From Strigomonas culicis (lineage: Eukaryota > Euglenozoa > Kinetoplastea > Trypanosomatida > Trypanosomatidae): DNA of 41,148 nucleotides. The notes below the pieces were generated by a model that worked only from the letters and a program-made list of their open reading frames with translations, ran no database searches and was not told the origin of the DNA. The stretch is taken from contig AUXH01000099.1 of NCBI GenBank assembly GCA_000482145.1, forward strand, positions 1 to 41,148, given 5' to 3'. The position numbers were made by a program, and so were the translations under genes. Below are positions 21,601-33,600 of the stretch, piece by piece; the first letter of the stretch is position 1, and every line of letters starts with the position of its first letter.

Positions 21601-24600
21601 TGCTCAGCTTCGCAACGACGCCGACGACGCCGCGCGCGTGGGTGCCGTACACGGAAGTAAGCTTGACGCTGAATAGTTCCTACACCACAACGAATGTGCT
21701 CTTGCTGTTTTTTGTCGAGTTTACAGGGAGCAGTCTGACTGACGCCACGGAGATCGATTACGACTACTGTTACCTACCGCAGACAACGACAGAGGCGGCC
21801 AACAGCTCGGTGCCGCTTGTCGACACGACCTACGCCGTGAACCTGACGTCCTCCAACATAACAGTGCCCTTTTCAAACTCTGGAACATACCTCCTCTGCT
21901 ACCAGATGAACGGCGAACACATTATTTCGGTGTTCCCGAGCGCTCTGACGGTGGCGGCGGCCTCGCCCATTCTCTACAGGGTGCCCACCATCATCTCGAT
22001 CGCCAACATCTTTACAATGAGTATCACGTCCGTGTCCGCCATCTTCACGTCGTCCAACGCGAACGTGGCGCGTATCTACAACGCGACAGACTTGAGCAAT
22101 TTAGAGGCGACGCCGAGCTGCGTCGATGCTGTGACCCCGGTGGGCGGCACGACCGTGTTTACGAGCTTCACCATCACGAACACGACCTACGCCTCCGTGC
22201 GGCCGGAGATCCTGACCGCGGGCTACTACTACCTGTGCTTCCTGACGTACGACCAGGCGAACTACTTCCCCGTGCCGAGCAGCGCCGGCGGCTACGTGTT
22301 CTCCGTCGGCCTCACCGGCGCGCAGCACTACACGGTATCACCTTACCCTGTGAACTTAGGCCAGGAGGCGCTCATCACCATCACGGGCAACCAGCTCGCG
22401 ACGACGGACCGCGCGAAGGTGGTGGACGCGACCGGCGTGGACGCGTCTAGCTACTCGACCCTCTGCACCTCGTCCGCCGCCAACGCGGACGCGAACGACA
22501 TAAGCAGCACGGGGGTGGCGGTGAGCACCACGAACGGCATCACGGCGTACTACAGCCCGCGCATGAACGCGACGGGGACCTTTGTCCTGTGCTACCAGAG
22601 CGTGGTGCTGGGCGGGTCCTGGACCTACATCTCCGACTGGACGTCTTTTGTTGTGTCCGCGGCGGCACCGACGCACTACGCGGTGGCTCCCACTTCTCCC
22701 TACGCGACGGAGGTGGTGAGTTTGAGCATCTATAACGCGGCGGGCAGCTTGTCTGCGAACGACACGGTCCTGCTGATCAACCGGACAAGCGGCTTCGACT
22801 GTAGCTCGTCGGCGACGCAGAGCAGCGCGATTAGCTGGGCTACCTACAGCTCCGCCAACAGCAACACAACGATGTCTGTGTACAGCGTGTGCAGCCTCGA
22901 GATCGTTTCGGTGACCGTGTGCTTCCGGTTTAGCGGCACGACGGTGTGGGCGGAGGTGCCACTTCAGTCGCCACCGCCGAACTATCTGTTCGAGCCGATT
23001 GTGTTTGCGTCCAGCCCCTTCACAGGCCCGACCTTGTCGCCGGCGGTGCCGCGGCCGTACGAGCCCTTCGTCTTCTCCTTCACGAGTAGTGCCACGGGCG
23101 TGACGGTCACGTCGGTCAACTTTTCAGCAGCACCGCGCGCGGTGTGCCCGCTGGACGTGACCTACGTGACCGCCGCTTACTACTGGCACAACACGAGCGC
23201 CTCGAGTACCTTTGTCGCCGTTCTTACGGCCCCCGGGGATTACGTCCTGCACTTAGGGACCAGCGACGGCGTGGACGGGTCCACCATCACGCACGAGACG
23301 CTCCTGACGATTGGCCTCTGCGATCCCTGCTCGGTGGTGCCGACCTACACGTTCGTGGGCGGTGTCGCGAGTCTGTCGTTCCCGAGCCGCGCTGGCGGTA
23401 CGCTCACGGGGACAGACCGGCTGCGCGTGATTCCCGTGTCGGTGGGCCCCAGCGGCCTGCCCTGCGAGTCGACGGAGGGCCCCTACGGCAGTGACACCTT
23501 CACCGCGTATGAGGTCCTGAACAGTGGCAACACGACGCACTTCAACTTCTCCACCGGTGTCTCGGCGAACGCGTCACTGTATCTGGGGGACTACTACATG
23601 TGCTACGCGAAATCGACAGGCAATATGGCACTCGTGACCGACGCGGCGGGCACGCCGTTGGTCTTCTCTATCTACCCCACCGACTTCCTGACGGTATCAG
23701 TCTGTCCCGCGAGCGGCGCGGCGTACGGCTTTGAAACGGCGGCGTTTAATATCACGGCCGTGAATGCGTCGCTCTATTCGAACGTGCAGTTCAGTGCTCA
23801 AGACGCGCTGGTGCTGGTGTCCTCGGATCTGCTGACGAGCGGTGCGTGCGAGGACATCACGAGCGTCGCGGCGCTGCAGGCGAGCGCGACGAGCTCGTCG
23901 ATGGTGGTGGCGGCGACGCTTGACACGTACACAGCGGGCGCGTCCAACTGGTACGCGACGCTGCCGTCGCTCACGGCAAGCACGGGCTACTACATGTGCT
24001 TCCAGCTCGAGTATGACAGCCACTTTCGCAACCTGTCCAGCACGCGCTACACGGTGGCGGTTGAGAACCCGAGCGCGTTCTACACGGTGCCGTCGATTGT
24101 GCTGCCGGATTCCACAGGCGTTGAGGTGATCATTTCCGGTACCGGGCTGACGTCGTCGGACAACGTGTACATCGTCAACTCCAGTGAGTCCTGCGAGGAG
24201 ACGTGCAGCCGAGCCATCACGCCGACGGTCTGGCCCAACACGGCCTACACGGTGACCTACACCAACAGCACGACGGTGCAGGTGCTCTTCTCGGATGCGA
24301 TCAAAACGGTCACCTTCCTCAAAGTGTGCTACCGCCGCAGCAGCCACTACCTGACCACGCTAGGCACCTTCTACGTCGGCGAGTCGAACCCCATCTCGTA
24401 CACAGTGAACTTTGTGCCACGCGTGGGCACGCGGCCCACCCTCACGTTCAGCGGCACGTCCCTGACATCCGCGGACGCGTTCATGATTGTGCAGCCCGGC
24501 GCGTCGTGCTATGCGCGAAATGCCGTCGCGACGGGTGTGTTTGTGTCAGTGGACACCGCGGGGAATACCTCCGCCTTCAACATTTCGCTCGCCGGTGTGT

Positions 24601-27600
24601 CAGCGATCAACTACACGGTGTGCTACCAGGTGAGCGCGACCGCCGGCTACGTGGTGGTGAGCCCGGTGCTTCCCGTCGTGTCCGGTGGTCCGTCCGCGTT
24701 CAGCACAACGAACACGCCGATGATGGGCCGTGCGTTCAACCTGTCCTTCCCCATCACGACGACGAACACGTACGTGGAGCAGAGCGGCGATGCCGTCTAC
24801 GTGGCGTGTGGCGGGTGCAGCTGCTTCGGCGAGGTAGCAGCGGTCGTGCCGTACGGCACGACCGCCGGCGCCATCGACGCCACCACCGCTGGCAGTTTTT
24901 CGCTGCGCATGGGCTTTGTCGATGGCGCATCGTACCCGGTGTGCTACAAGGTGGTGGACAGCGGCTACGCGCAGGTGGGCACCATCACGCCCGCCAGCAA
25001 CTCGCCATTTGGCGTGACGGTGCACCCCCTGCCGACGTACCAAGGGCAGCGCGTGTACTTCAGCTTCAACAACTACACCACGAGCGTGCCGGGGGCTGCG
25101 ACGGATGGGGCCATGGTGGTCGGGTCGTCTCGTCTGTGCTGGGAGCCGGAGTGGTACGAGACGACGCTGATTTACTCTGGACCGAGCACGTCGTCCTCGT
25201 ACAACGCGACAACGGGCATTGTCTTGTGGATGGGCCACGTGCCGTCGCTGGGGCCCGACACGCCGGCGTCCTCCCTGTTCCCGCTCGCCTACCTGCTGTG
25301 CTACCGCGAGGCGGGCCAGGCCGAGTTCCTCGCCGTGCCGTTCCCCGTCGCCTCACAGGCGATGCAGGCGGCGGACCCGGCCAAATTCACGACGACACCG
25401 ACCGTGGTGGAGGCGGGCATGATCGACGTGAATGTGACGTTTCCCACCGCCGTCGATGGCGACGAGGCGTACATTGTGTACTTCAGCACGCTGACGGACA
25501 CGGTGTGCACGGACAGCACATCGGTGGTGCTGTCGTCGCAGGGCGCCGCGTACCCCGTGTACACGATGAGCCTGCCCTGGAGCGCGACCGTCGGCAGCAG
25601 CAACACGGCGTTCTGCTACATCAAGGCTAACGCGACGGTCGCGGAGGTGGCGGAGCTGCTGAACGTGACGGCGGCCAACCCGAGCAGCTACACGATAGAC
25701 GTGACAAATGTGTCGGACGCGCGGGAGCGGCAGTACATCAACTTCACCGTGTACGGCTCCAGCTTGAGTGCGTCCGCGGACGACGTGGTGTTCACGACGA
25801 CGAGCTGCGCGGCGGCGACGCGCCCGCTCACGTCGTCGAGCTATCTGTACCGCACGAGCGAAATGACAGTCACGAGCGACGGTACGCAGGTGACGTTTGT
25901 GGCGCAGTTCATCGCACCCGAGTACCCCATCACCATGTATATGTGCTACCTGCGCAGCGGCGATGGCTTGTGGCATGCGGTCGGCGAGGCACTGACGCTA
26001 CTCGTGCCGGTGCCGATCACAGCGAGTCTGAAACCCGTCAGCGGCACCTCCACCCCTCGCGCGGGGCAGTACCTCAACATTGAGCTTGTGGACGGACCTT
26101 CCACCGCTGTGGTGAGCGCGGCAGTGATCGCTGCCGGCACCGGCTACGGGACGTGGTGCCACAACTTCACGTCCGACCTGATACGCGAGACGTCGCTGAC
26201 CATCTACTCCGCGGGGCTGCTGTACGTGCCGGTGTGGGAGCACGCCGGCGAGTCTCGGCTCTGTCTGCGGCTGAACGAGAATCTGCCGTGGACGGACGTC
26301 GCCGCGACGGTCAGCGGCACTTCACTCCTGACGGTGAGTGCGGCCAACCCGTCCTCCATGGCCGTGTATCCGTCGCCGCCGCGCGTGGGGCAGAGCGTGA
26401 CGCTGACCTTCTCTCTCATCGTCACGGCGGACGCGGGTGACCGTGTGCGGCTAACGCTCTCGGACAATTCGGTGCCGTGTGAGCAAGCGACCACGGTGTC
26501 GGGCTTCAGTGCGACCATGTCGGTCACCGTTGTGGACAACGTGACGACGAAGATCACTCTGATCGACACGACGGATACACTTCTGTACCGCAGTTTCAAC
26601 GCCACTGGTAGCTATCGAGTGTGTTACTACAGCAATGTGGAGAGCTCATGGAGTCTTGTGGGTGGCACCAGCACCGCGGGGACGGTGGTCGTGGAGGAAC
26701 GAGTGCCGCAGAGCTGGGTGGCGAGTGTAGATGAGGTGACACTGGGCACTTCTTTTTATGTGACCTTCGCGGATAAGCTGGGGATCCTCAACGCTTCGGG
26801 GGATGTCGCGTGGGCCTCCCCGTCAACGCAGAGCTGCGGTGTAAGCGTGGCGGACTGTACGAACTGTATCAGCTTCACTCTCAACGCGACGCTCTCCAAC
26901 AGCACCACCGTCGTCACGGCGTCGAGTGCGTCCAGCATTGCGGACACGTTCATCATGTGCTACCAGCTGTACGGCGCGACAGCGGCCGAGATCTCCGGCA
27001 CCCTCAGTGTGGTGCTGGGTCCAATTGAGTGCTCGCAGACGGCGACGGTGGTCATTGGCGCGACGCAGGACGTCGTCTTCCGCATCCAGTCGGGTGTCAA
27101 CGTGACGGGCGACTCGTGGCGTGTGAGCTTCTACGCCACGTCGTCCGCGTCGTGTGAGGACCGCTACGCCCCGGCCTTTGAGGCGGCGCGCGCGACGCAG
27201 ACGAGCACGAACGCCACGACGGTCACCTATTCGCTCGAGTGGCCCGTCTCGCTGACCGACACGCAGTACACCATCTGCTACACGCACAGCGGGACGGTGG
27301 GCGCCGTGTGCACATGCGGACAGGTGGATCTCAAGACGGGGACGTGCTACCTGAGCACGACGCCGGGGCCGGTACAGAACTTCACCGCCGCCCCGAGCCC
27401 GACCTACGTGGGCCAGACCATCACTGTGGGGCTGGACATAACGGCCGCGCTCGTGCTGTACCCCCCGACAGCGGTGAAGTTTGTGGCGCGCGCGAGTAGC
27501 CTCACGACCTGCGCCGCCGACGCGACGATATCGCCGATTAGTGGCGTCCTCACGCAGGTGTCGACCACGTATTACACGTACGTCTTTCAGCATAACTACA

Positions 27601-30600
27601 CGGAGGGCTCGTCGGAGCTGATGGTGTGTGTGCTGACGGGGCTGTCCTCCGGCTACATGCGGGTGGGCAACAGCGCGTTGGACGATGTGCTTTACATCCG
27701 GCCGTACTTTGCGCTGACGACCTTCCCGTCCGCGAGCACGTACCTTCGTGCGATGGAGTCGATTAATCTGACCTTCACCCTCCCGGACACGAGCGTGGCC
27801 ACGTCCGTGACGTCCACCGACAAGTTCACATTCCTGTCGGACCCGTACAGCTGCACGGAGACGTATATCAACGCACAGGACGCGACGACGACGATGAATA
27901 TGATAAACGTCGATGACAGCGTGTTTATTACGCTTCCCGCCTCCGTTGATACGTACGACAATACCCTGCGGAGCTCTGGTACGTTTGCCACCTTCAGCAG
28001 TAGCGCCGGCGTGGGCACGTGGTACGTGTGCTACAAGATGGCGGCCGGCACCTGGGCGCCCATTGCCACTCCGCTGACGATTGGAGCTTCGTTTATAGAG
28101 AGCTGTGGCTTGACCGTCACGTCTGTTCGTGCCATGCAGTACGCGTACTTATCCATCATTGGCACAACGGAGGCGGCAGCGATCTGGACCACCGGCAGCA
28201 GCATCCGCATCGTACCGGAGTCGAGCTTGTGCTTCTCGGACTCCGCGGTGGTTTCGACGGGGACGGTGGTGGTGAGTACAACGAACATGACGATGGTGTT
28301 CTTCGTGCCGGCGAGCGGCACGTACAAGGTGTGCTACCTCTTTGGGGGGAGCACGAGCGTTAGCAACTGGAGTCCCACGTGTCAGAACATCGATGTCACA
28401 GCCCTGTCGCCCACAGGTAGCTACAGCGGGTGCCTTCTTCAGGGCCAGACAATCAACGTGACGTCGAGCGTGGTGACGGCGGTGACCTCGTCCTTCGCGG
28501 TGGGTGACAGCTTCCGTTTCATTTCCGGCGCGCAGCCCTGTCTGTATGCCAACGGCAGCACCACGTACTTGGCCACCATTTACATCAACGATGTGCAGCA
28601 GACCAGCGCCGGCGTGTCCGTGACGGCGGCGAGCACGGCGTTTACCATACCGTATGTGCTGTTAGGTACCGGGACCAGCTCCGTGCGCCTGTGCTACACC
28701 GATACGAGTGGCAATCAGTACGCGGTGCCGCTCGCCTACAGCAGCGCACCAACGCAGTCCGCCTTCACGGTGCAGAGCCGCCAGCCCGCGGCCCTTACGT
28801 ACGGGCAGTCGCGCGTGCAGCTCGGCCAACGTCTCATGATGAATTTCACGGCTGCGAGCGGCGTGACGCCGGCCTTGGCGCCGTACAGCACGGTGCCCTC
28901 GCCGTACGTCCCGGGCCCGACTTTCGATGCGACGACGTTTGACGGCGCGGCGCTGGTGGCGCTGACGAGCTCCACCGCGTACACGGACGGCCGCTGTGCG
29001 GCGGCGCGCCGCGGCGGCACGCTCCCGACAAGCTCGCTACTCGGGGTGTACGGTCCGACCACCTACGCGTACACGGTGAGCAACTACGACCCGTCTGTCA
29101 TCGGCTACTACGTGGGCTGCTACCAGCCGGCGAAGTGCGGCGTGGTGGATATGGGAACCCCCATCTACATTTATAATTATAATCCTTCATCGACGTCCAC
29201 GGACTCGACAGCGCCGCGGCGCGGCCAGCTGGTGGAGGTGTACTTCACGCGAGATTCGTCCGGGAGCTATCTGGCGCCGGGCGTGGACCGGGGCCTCAAG
29301 CAGAGCGGCCTGGATTCCTGCTGGGGCCTGTCGTCGACGGCGGGCACGGTGGTGTCTGGCACGACGGAGAAGACGGAGTTCACGAGTATCCTCTACGCGC
29401 AGGCGCCGAGTGTCGCGGCGAACACCACGACGCGCACCTGCTATCTACTGAGTGGCGGCTCGTGGTCCGAGGTGCCGAACGGCGTCGGCGTGGTCATGCC
29501 TGCGAACCCGGCGTCCTTCGCCACCACGCCGACGGCGGCGCGGCAGTACCAGCTGAACCTACTCACCTTTACGGGCACCGGCCTCGGCAGCAGCGACTAC
29601 GTGAAGATCATTGTGGAGTCGCTGAACTGCAGCGCGGACGCGGTGCCGCCGAGCACCTTCACCGCGTACGATTCCTCCAACGCGGCGCAGACGAGCTCGG
29701 GCAGCGGGTGGAAGGTCGGCACGGCAAGCAGCAGCACCACCGCCGCGCTCAACTTCAGCTCCACCGCGGCCGGCACGTTCAGCGTGTGTTATCGCCTGTC
29801 GGCCGACACGGTGTGGACGCTGGTGTACAGCAGCCTGGTCATCTTGGAGCGGGACCCGCAGTCGGTCACGCTCAGCTCGACGCTGCTGCTGGAAGGTGAG
29901 CTCTTCACGATGAACTTCACGGCCAGCACCAGCGGCACATCTGCACTGAGCGTCAGTGACCGCGTCGCGCTCTACTACGGTAACGACGTGAGCTGCGTCG
30001 CTCCCGGCGACGTGGATCGCATCCTGACGTCGCCGTCGCAGACCGAGTTTCTGCCGACCAGCATCAGCTTTCGCGCGGACGCCGGGACGCGCGGCAACTA
30101 CACCCTCTGCTACTTGGTCTCGACGGGCAGCAGCACGTACTCGGCGGTGTGGGGCTTTCCGACCGTGGTGGTGGAGTCGAACCCGTACCGTATGACGGTC
30201 TACCCCACAAGCAGTAGTAGCGCCATGTACGCGATGCAGTTGGTCCATTTTGTGTTTTACGGGTGGGGTCTGAACGAGGCCGACATTGTGCGGCTGATCC
30301 CCACGTCAGAGACGTACTCCAACGCGTCGTGCCGGACGTACGACTCGAGTGCCCTTTCGTCGTCGCTGTATTACTACGCCATCTACGCGAACGGCACGTA
30401 CTCGGTGCAGACCTGGTGGGCATCCACAGCGGCCGCGGGCAGCTACTGGGTGTGCTACAAGCTGAAGGGGGGGCAGTACTATCTGATTGGGGATGGGATC
30501 AACGTATCGAGCACGGCGGTACCCAGTGACGCGACGACAACGACGACGACGCTCAGCTTTGACAACGGGTTGGGAGTGAACTGGACGTTGGCGGGCAATA

Positions 30601-33600
30601 CGGGGTGTGCCAGCGGCGATATGCTCTACTACAGCAGCACGACGTGTAACGACTTGGAGTACTACGAGCTGCCGAGCGGCACGAGCAGCTTCCCGCTGGG
30701 TGCCTCCGACGTGGACTGTTCGTCGACCGCCGCCTTGGCGGTGCGTATCAACGTCACAAACACGAGCCAGACACTCTCGCTGTGTTACTATCATAGCACC
30801 GGCGTCGCGGCGAACAGCTCCGTGTCCGTCGTCAAGAACAACTTGATCACCGTGACGCCTGGCACGCCGCCGGTGCTGTCCGACCCCATCTACGTCGACG
30901 CGGGCGAGATCTTCTCTTTCAGCTTGGCCGTCCAGTTCGCGGTGACGGACTACCTGGTCTTCACGGAGAGTGCGGCGGACTGCCAAGGCCCCACCGCGCC
31001 GACGGACGCCGCCTACTTCACCATGACCACGTACAACGCGGCGTCCGGCAGCACCGTGGTGATGGCGGCGGTGCCGAGCTCCGCGACGTACTATATTTGC
31101 TTCACGCAGCGGGTCCTGGGCGTGGTGCTCGCGTCCGCATCGAGCCCGCAGAGCTGGACCATGGACCCCTCCACGCTGTATGCGTCCAGCGCGGCCACGA
31201 TTCAGCTCTTCTTTCCCACCAACGCCGCGACGCTGAACCAGGGGTCGGGCCTCCTGTGGATGGCGCTTGGGTCCTCCGACACATCGGCGTCCGCGGTGAC
31301 CATGTCGACTATGGCACACGCGTGCTTGAACGCCAGCGTGACGGTGTACAACCTGACGTACAGCGCGCTGACCGGGCTGTGGACGAGCCCCACCGTGACG
31401 GAGAGCGGCCGCTACGCGCTGTGCTTCAGCCCATCCGCGTCGACGGACGCGAGCGTGCACATCTTCGGGCCGGTCAGCTACGCGGGGCCCGTGGCCTACG
31501 GCAGCGCCGTGTCGTCCGTGACGTTTCTGTCCGTGCCGACCATCGCCGCGTCCTCGACCGTCCTGCTGACCGGCGGCGGCCTCTCCCAGGACGACTACCT
31601 GTTCGCTGTGGGCGTGGAGAACGCGACAGACGTGCCGTCGGACGTGTGCACGAATACGTCGCGGGAGCCGCACGTCAACGCGTCGGCGTCGACGGCGGGG
31701 ACGGGGCTCAGCTCCATTGAGCGCACGCTGACGTTCACGGAGACAGGGCTGTACGTGCTGTGCTACTTGTCGACCTCCGCATCGAGCGGCGCATCGCCGG
31801 AGCTCATCACGAGCACGCCCTTCACGGTCATGCCGAGCATTACGGCGGTGACGGTGGAGAACGGGGTGCAGCTGGTCAACACCAGCATGACACTGGACTT
31901 CACCGGCTTCGGGCTGACGGCGGCGGACGCGGCGGCGCTGGTGAGCGTGGCGGGGCTGTCCGCCTCGGAGCTGACGGTGGGCCGCCTGTGTGACGCGTCC
32001 AACACCACCTTTGGGCTCGTGGCGAACGTGGCGAGCGCCGGCACGTCCGCCACCTACACGACGACGCCCACGGTAGAGGGGCTGCACATGGTGTGCTACC
32101 GCACAGCAGCGGCGACGAGCTCCACGGTGCTCTTGGCGTATCAGTTTAACGTGGGCGTGGAGACGGCTGCCAGTGCGCGCTTTGCGGTGCAGCCGGATGG
32201 GTGCGTGGAGCAGCTGGTGTGCGTCGCCCAGCCCATGATCCAGCTCCTCGATGCTCTGAATGCGACCACGTCGTCGCCTTCCGCGACAGTGGCGCTGGCG
32301 TTGTACTACGAGAACGGGACGGCTGCCGACAGCGGCCTGCTCCTGGGCGCGACCGCGTACACACAGAGCAGTTACACGAACTTTACGTTTGTCGCGGTTC
32401 GCGTGGCGACGACCGGCACCTTCTTGCTGCAGGCAACGGTCACGCTTCGCGGGGGCAGCACCCTCGCCGTGCTCTCGAACCCCTTCACGGTGTTGAACAG
32501 CACGGATGACATTGCTGATGTGGCCGCGCTGGTGTGCTCGCCGAGTGGCGTGGTTACGGGCGCGCAGATGCTGCAGTGCACGGTGACGGCATTGACGACC
32601 AACTCGCCGGACGGGTACACGGTGTACACGAGTGCGGGCAGCGCGACGGCGTGCGTGGCGGGAGACAAAACCTCCACCGGCATGTACACGTGCACGTTTA
32701 ACGTGACGACACCGACGAGCACGTCTTCGGGACTGACCAATTACATAACGATTACAATCTCACCGGGGTCGCCGTACGCAGCGTGGCCGGTGGCGAACTC
32801 GCCGATGGTGGTATGGCTGGCCACTTTCCCGGAGTCATCCTCCAACATCGGGTGCGCTGCCCCGACGGACTCGAGCCTGCCATCCGCCGCCCTGGTGCGG
32901 GCGAGCGCCAATCTGTCCTGCAGCGTGCAGGGCCGCGCAACGGTGGACGGCGTTCTTTCGAACGTTGTGATACTGCCGGCCAACATGCACGTGACGCGCG
33001 CCACCAACGGTGACACCGCGAACCGCGTGACGGTCGACCCCGGGTCGACGCCGAGCACGCTCAGCGGTCTGTACAGCTTCAACGTCACCGCTCCTTCGGG
33101 GCTCAACCTGTCCGTGTACGGCGAGATCCCGACCGCCGAAGGGGCGACGACGTGGACGGCCATGACGAACAGTCCGGTGAGCTTTGACATCATCTCCTCC
33201 CCGACGGCGGCGGCCACGACCACGTCGTGCTCTTCCAACGTGAGCGGGTCGGTGCAATGGTTCGCGCCGCTGGACCCCATGGCGTGCGCGATGGCGGCCG
33301 GGGACGCCAGCGGCACGATCAGCGTTGTCGGGTCCGACTTCACCGTTCGGATGCCGCAGGGCGGCAGCGCGACGTCGCCGTCCGGCACCGCGTGGGGCCA
33401 GAAGCTGAGCTTCGCCGCCGTGGCGCCGCCGCAGCCTTCGTCGGCGTCGGCGCTCGCGGCCTCCGTGGGGTACCGCAGCGCCCACACGCTCGCGAGCACG
33501 TACGACTGGACGTTCGATGTGCAGGTGCTGGATGCGTACACCAGCACCTCGATGAACAGCTTCACGGGCCGGTTGGTGTACGTGACCGGCGCCTCGAGCG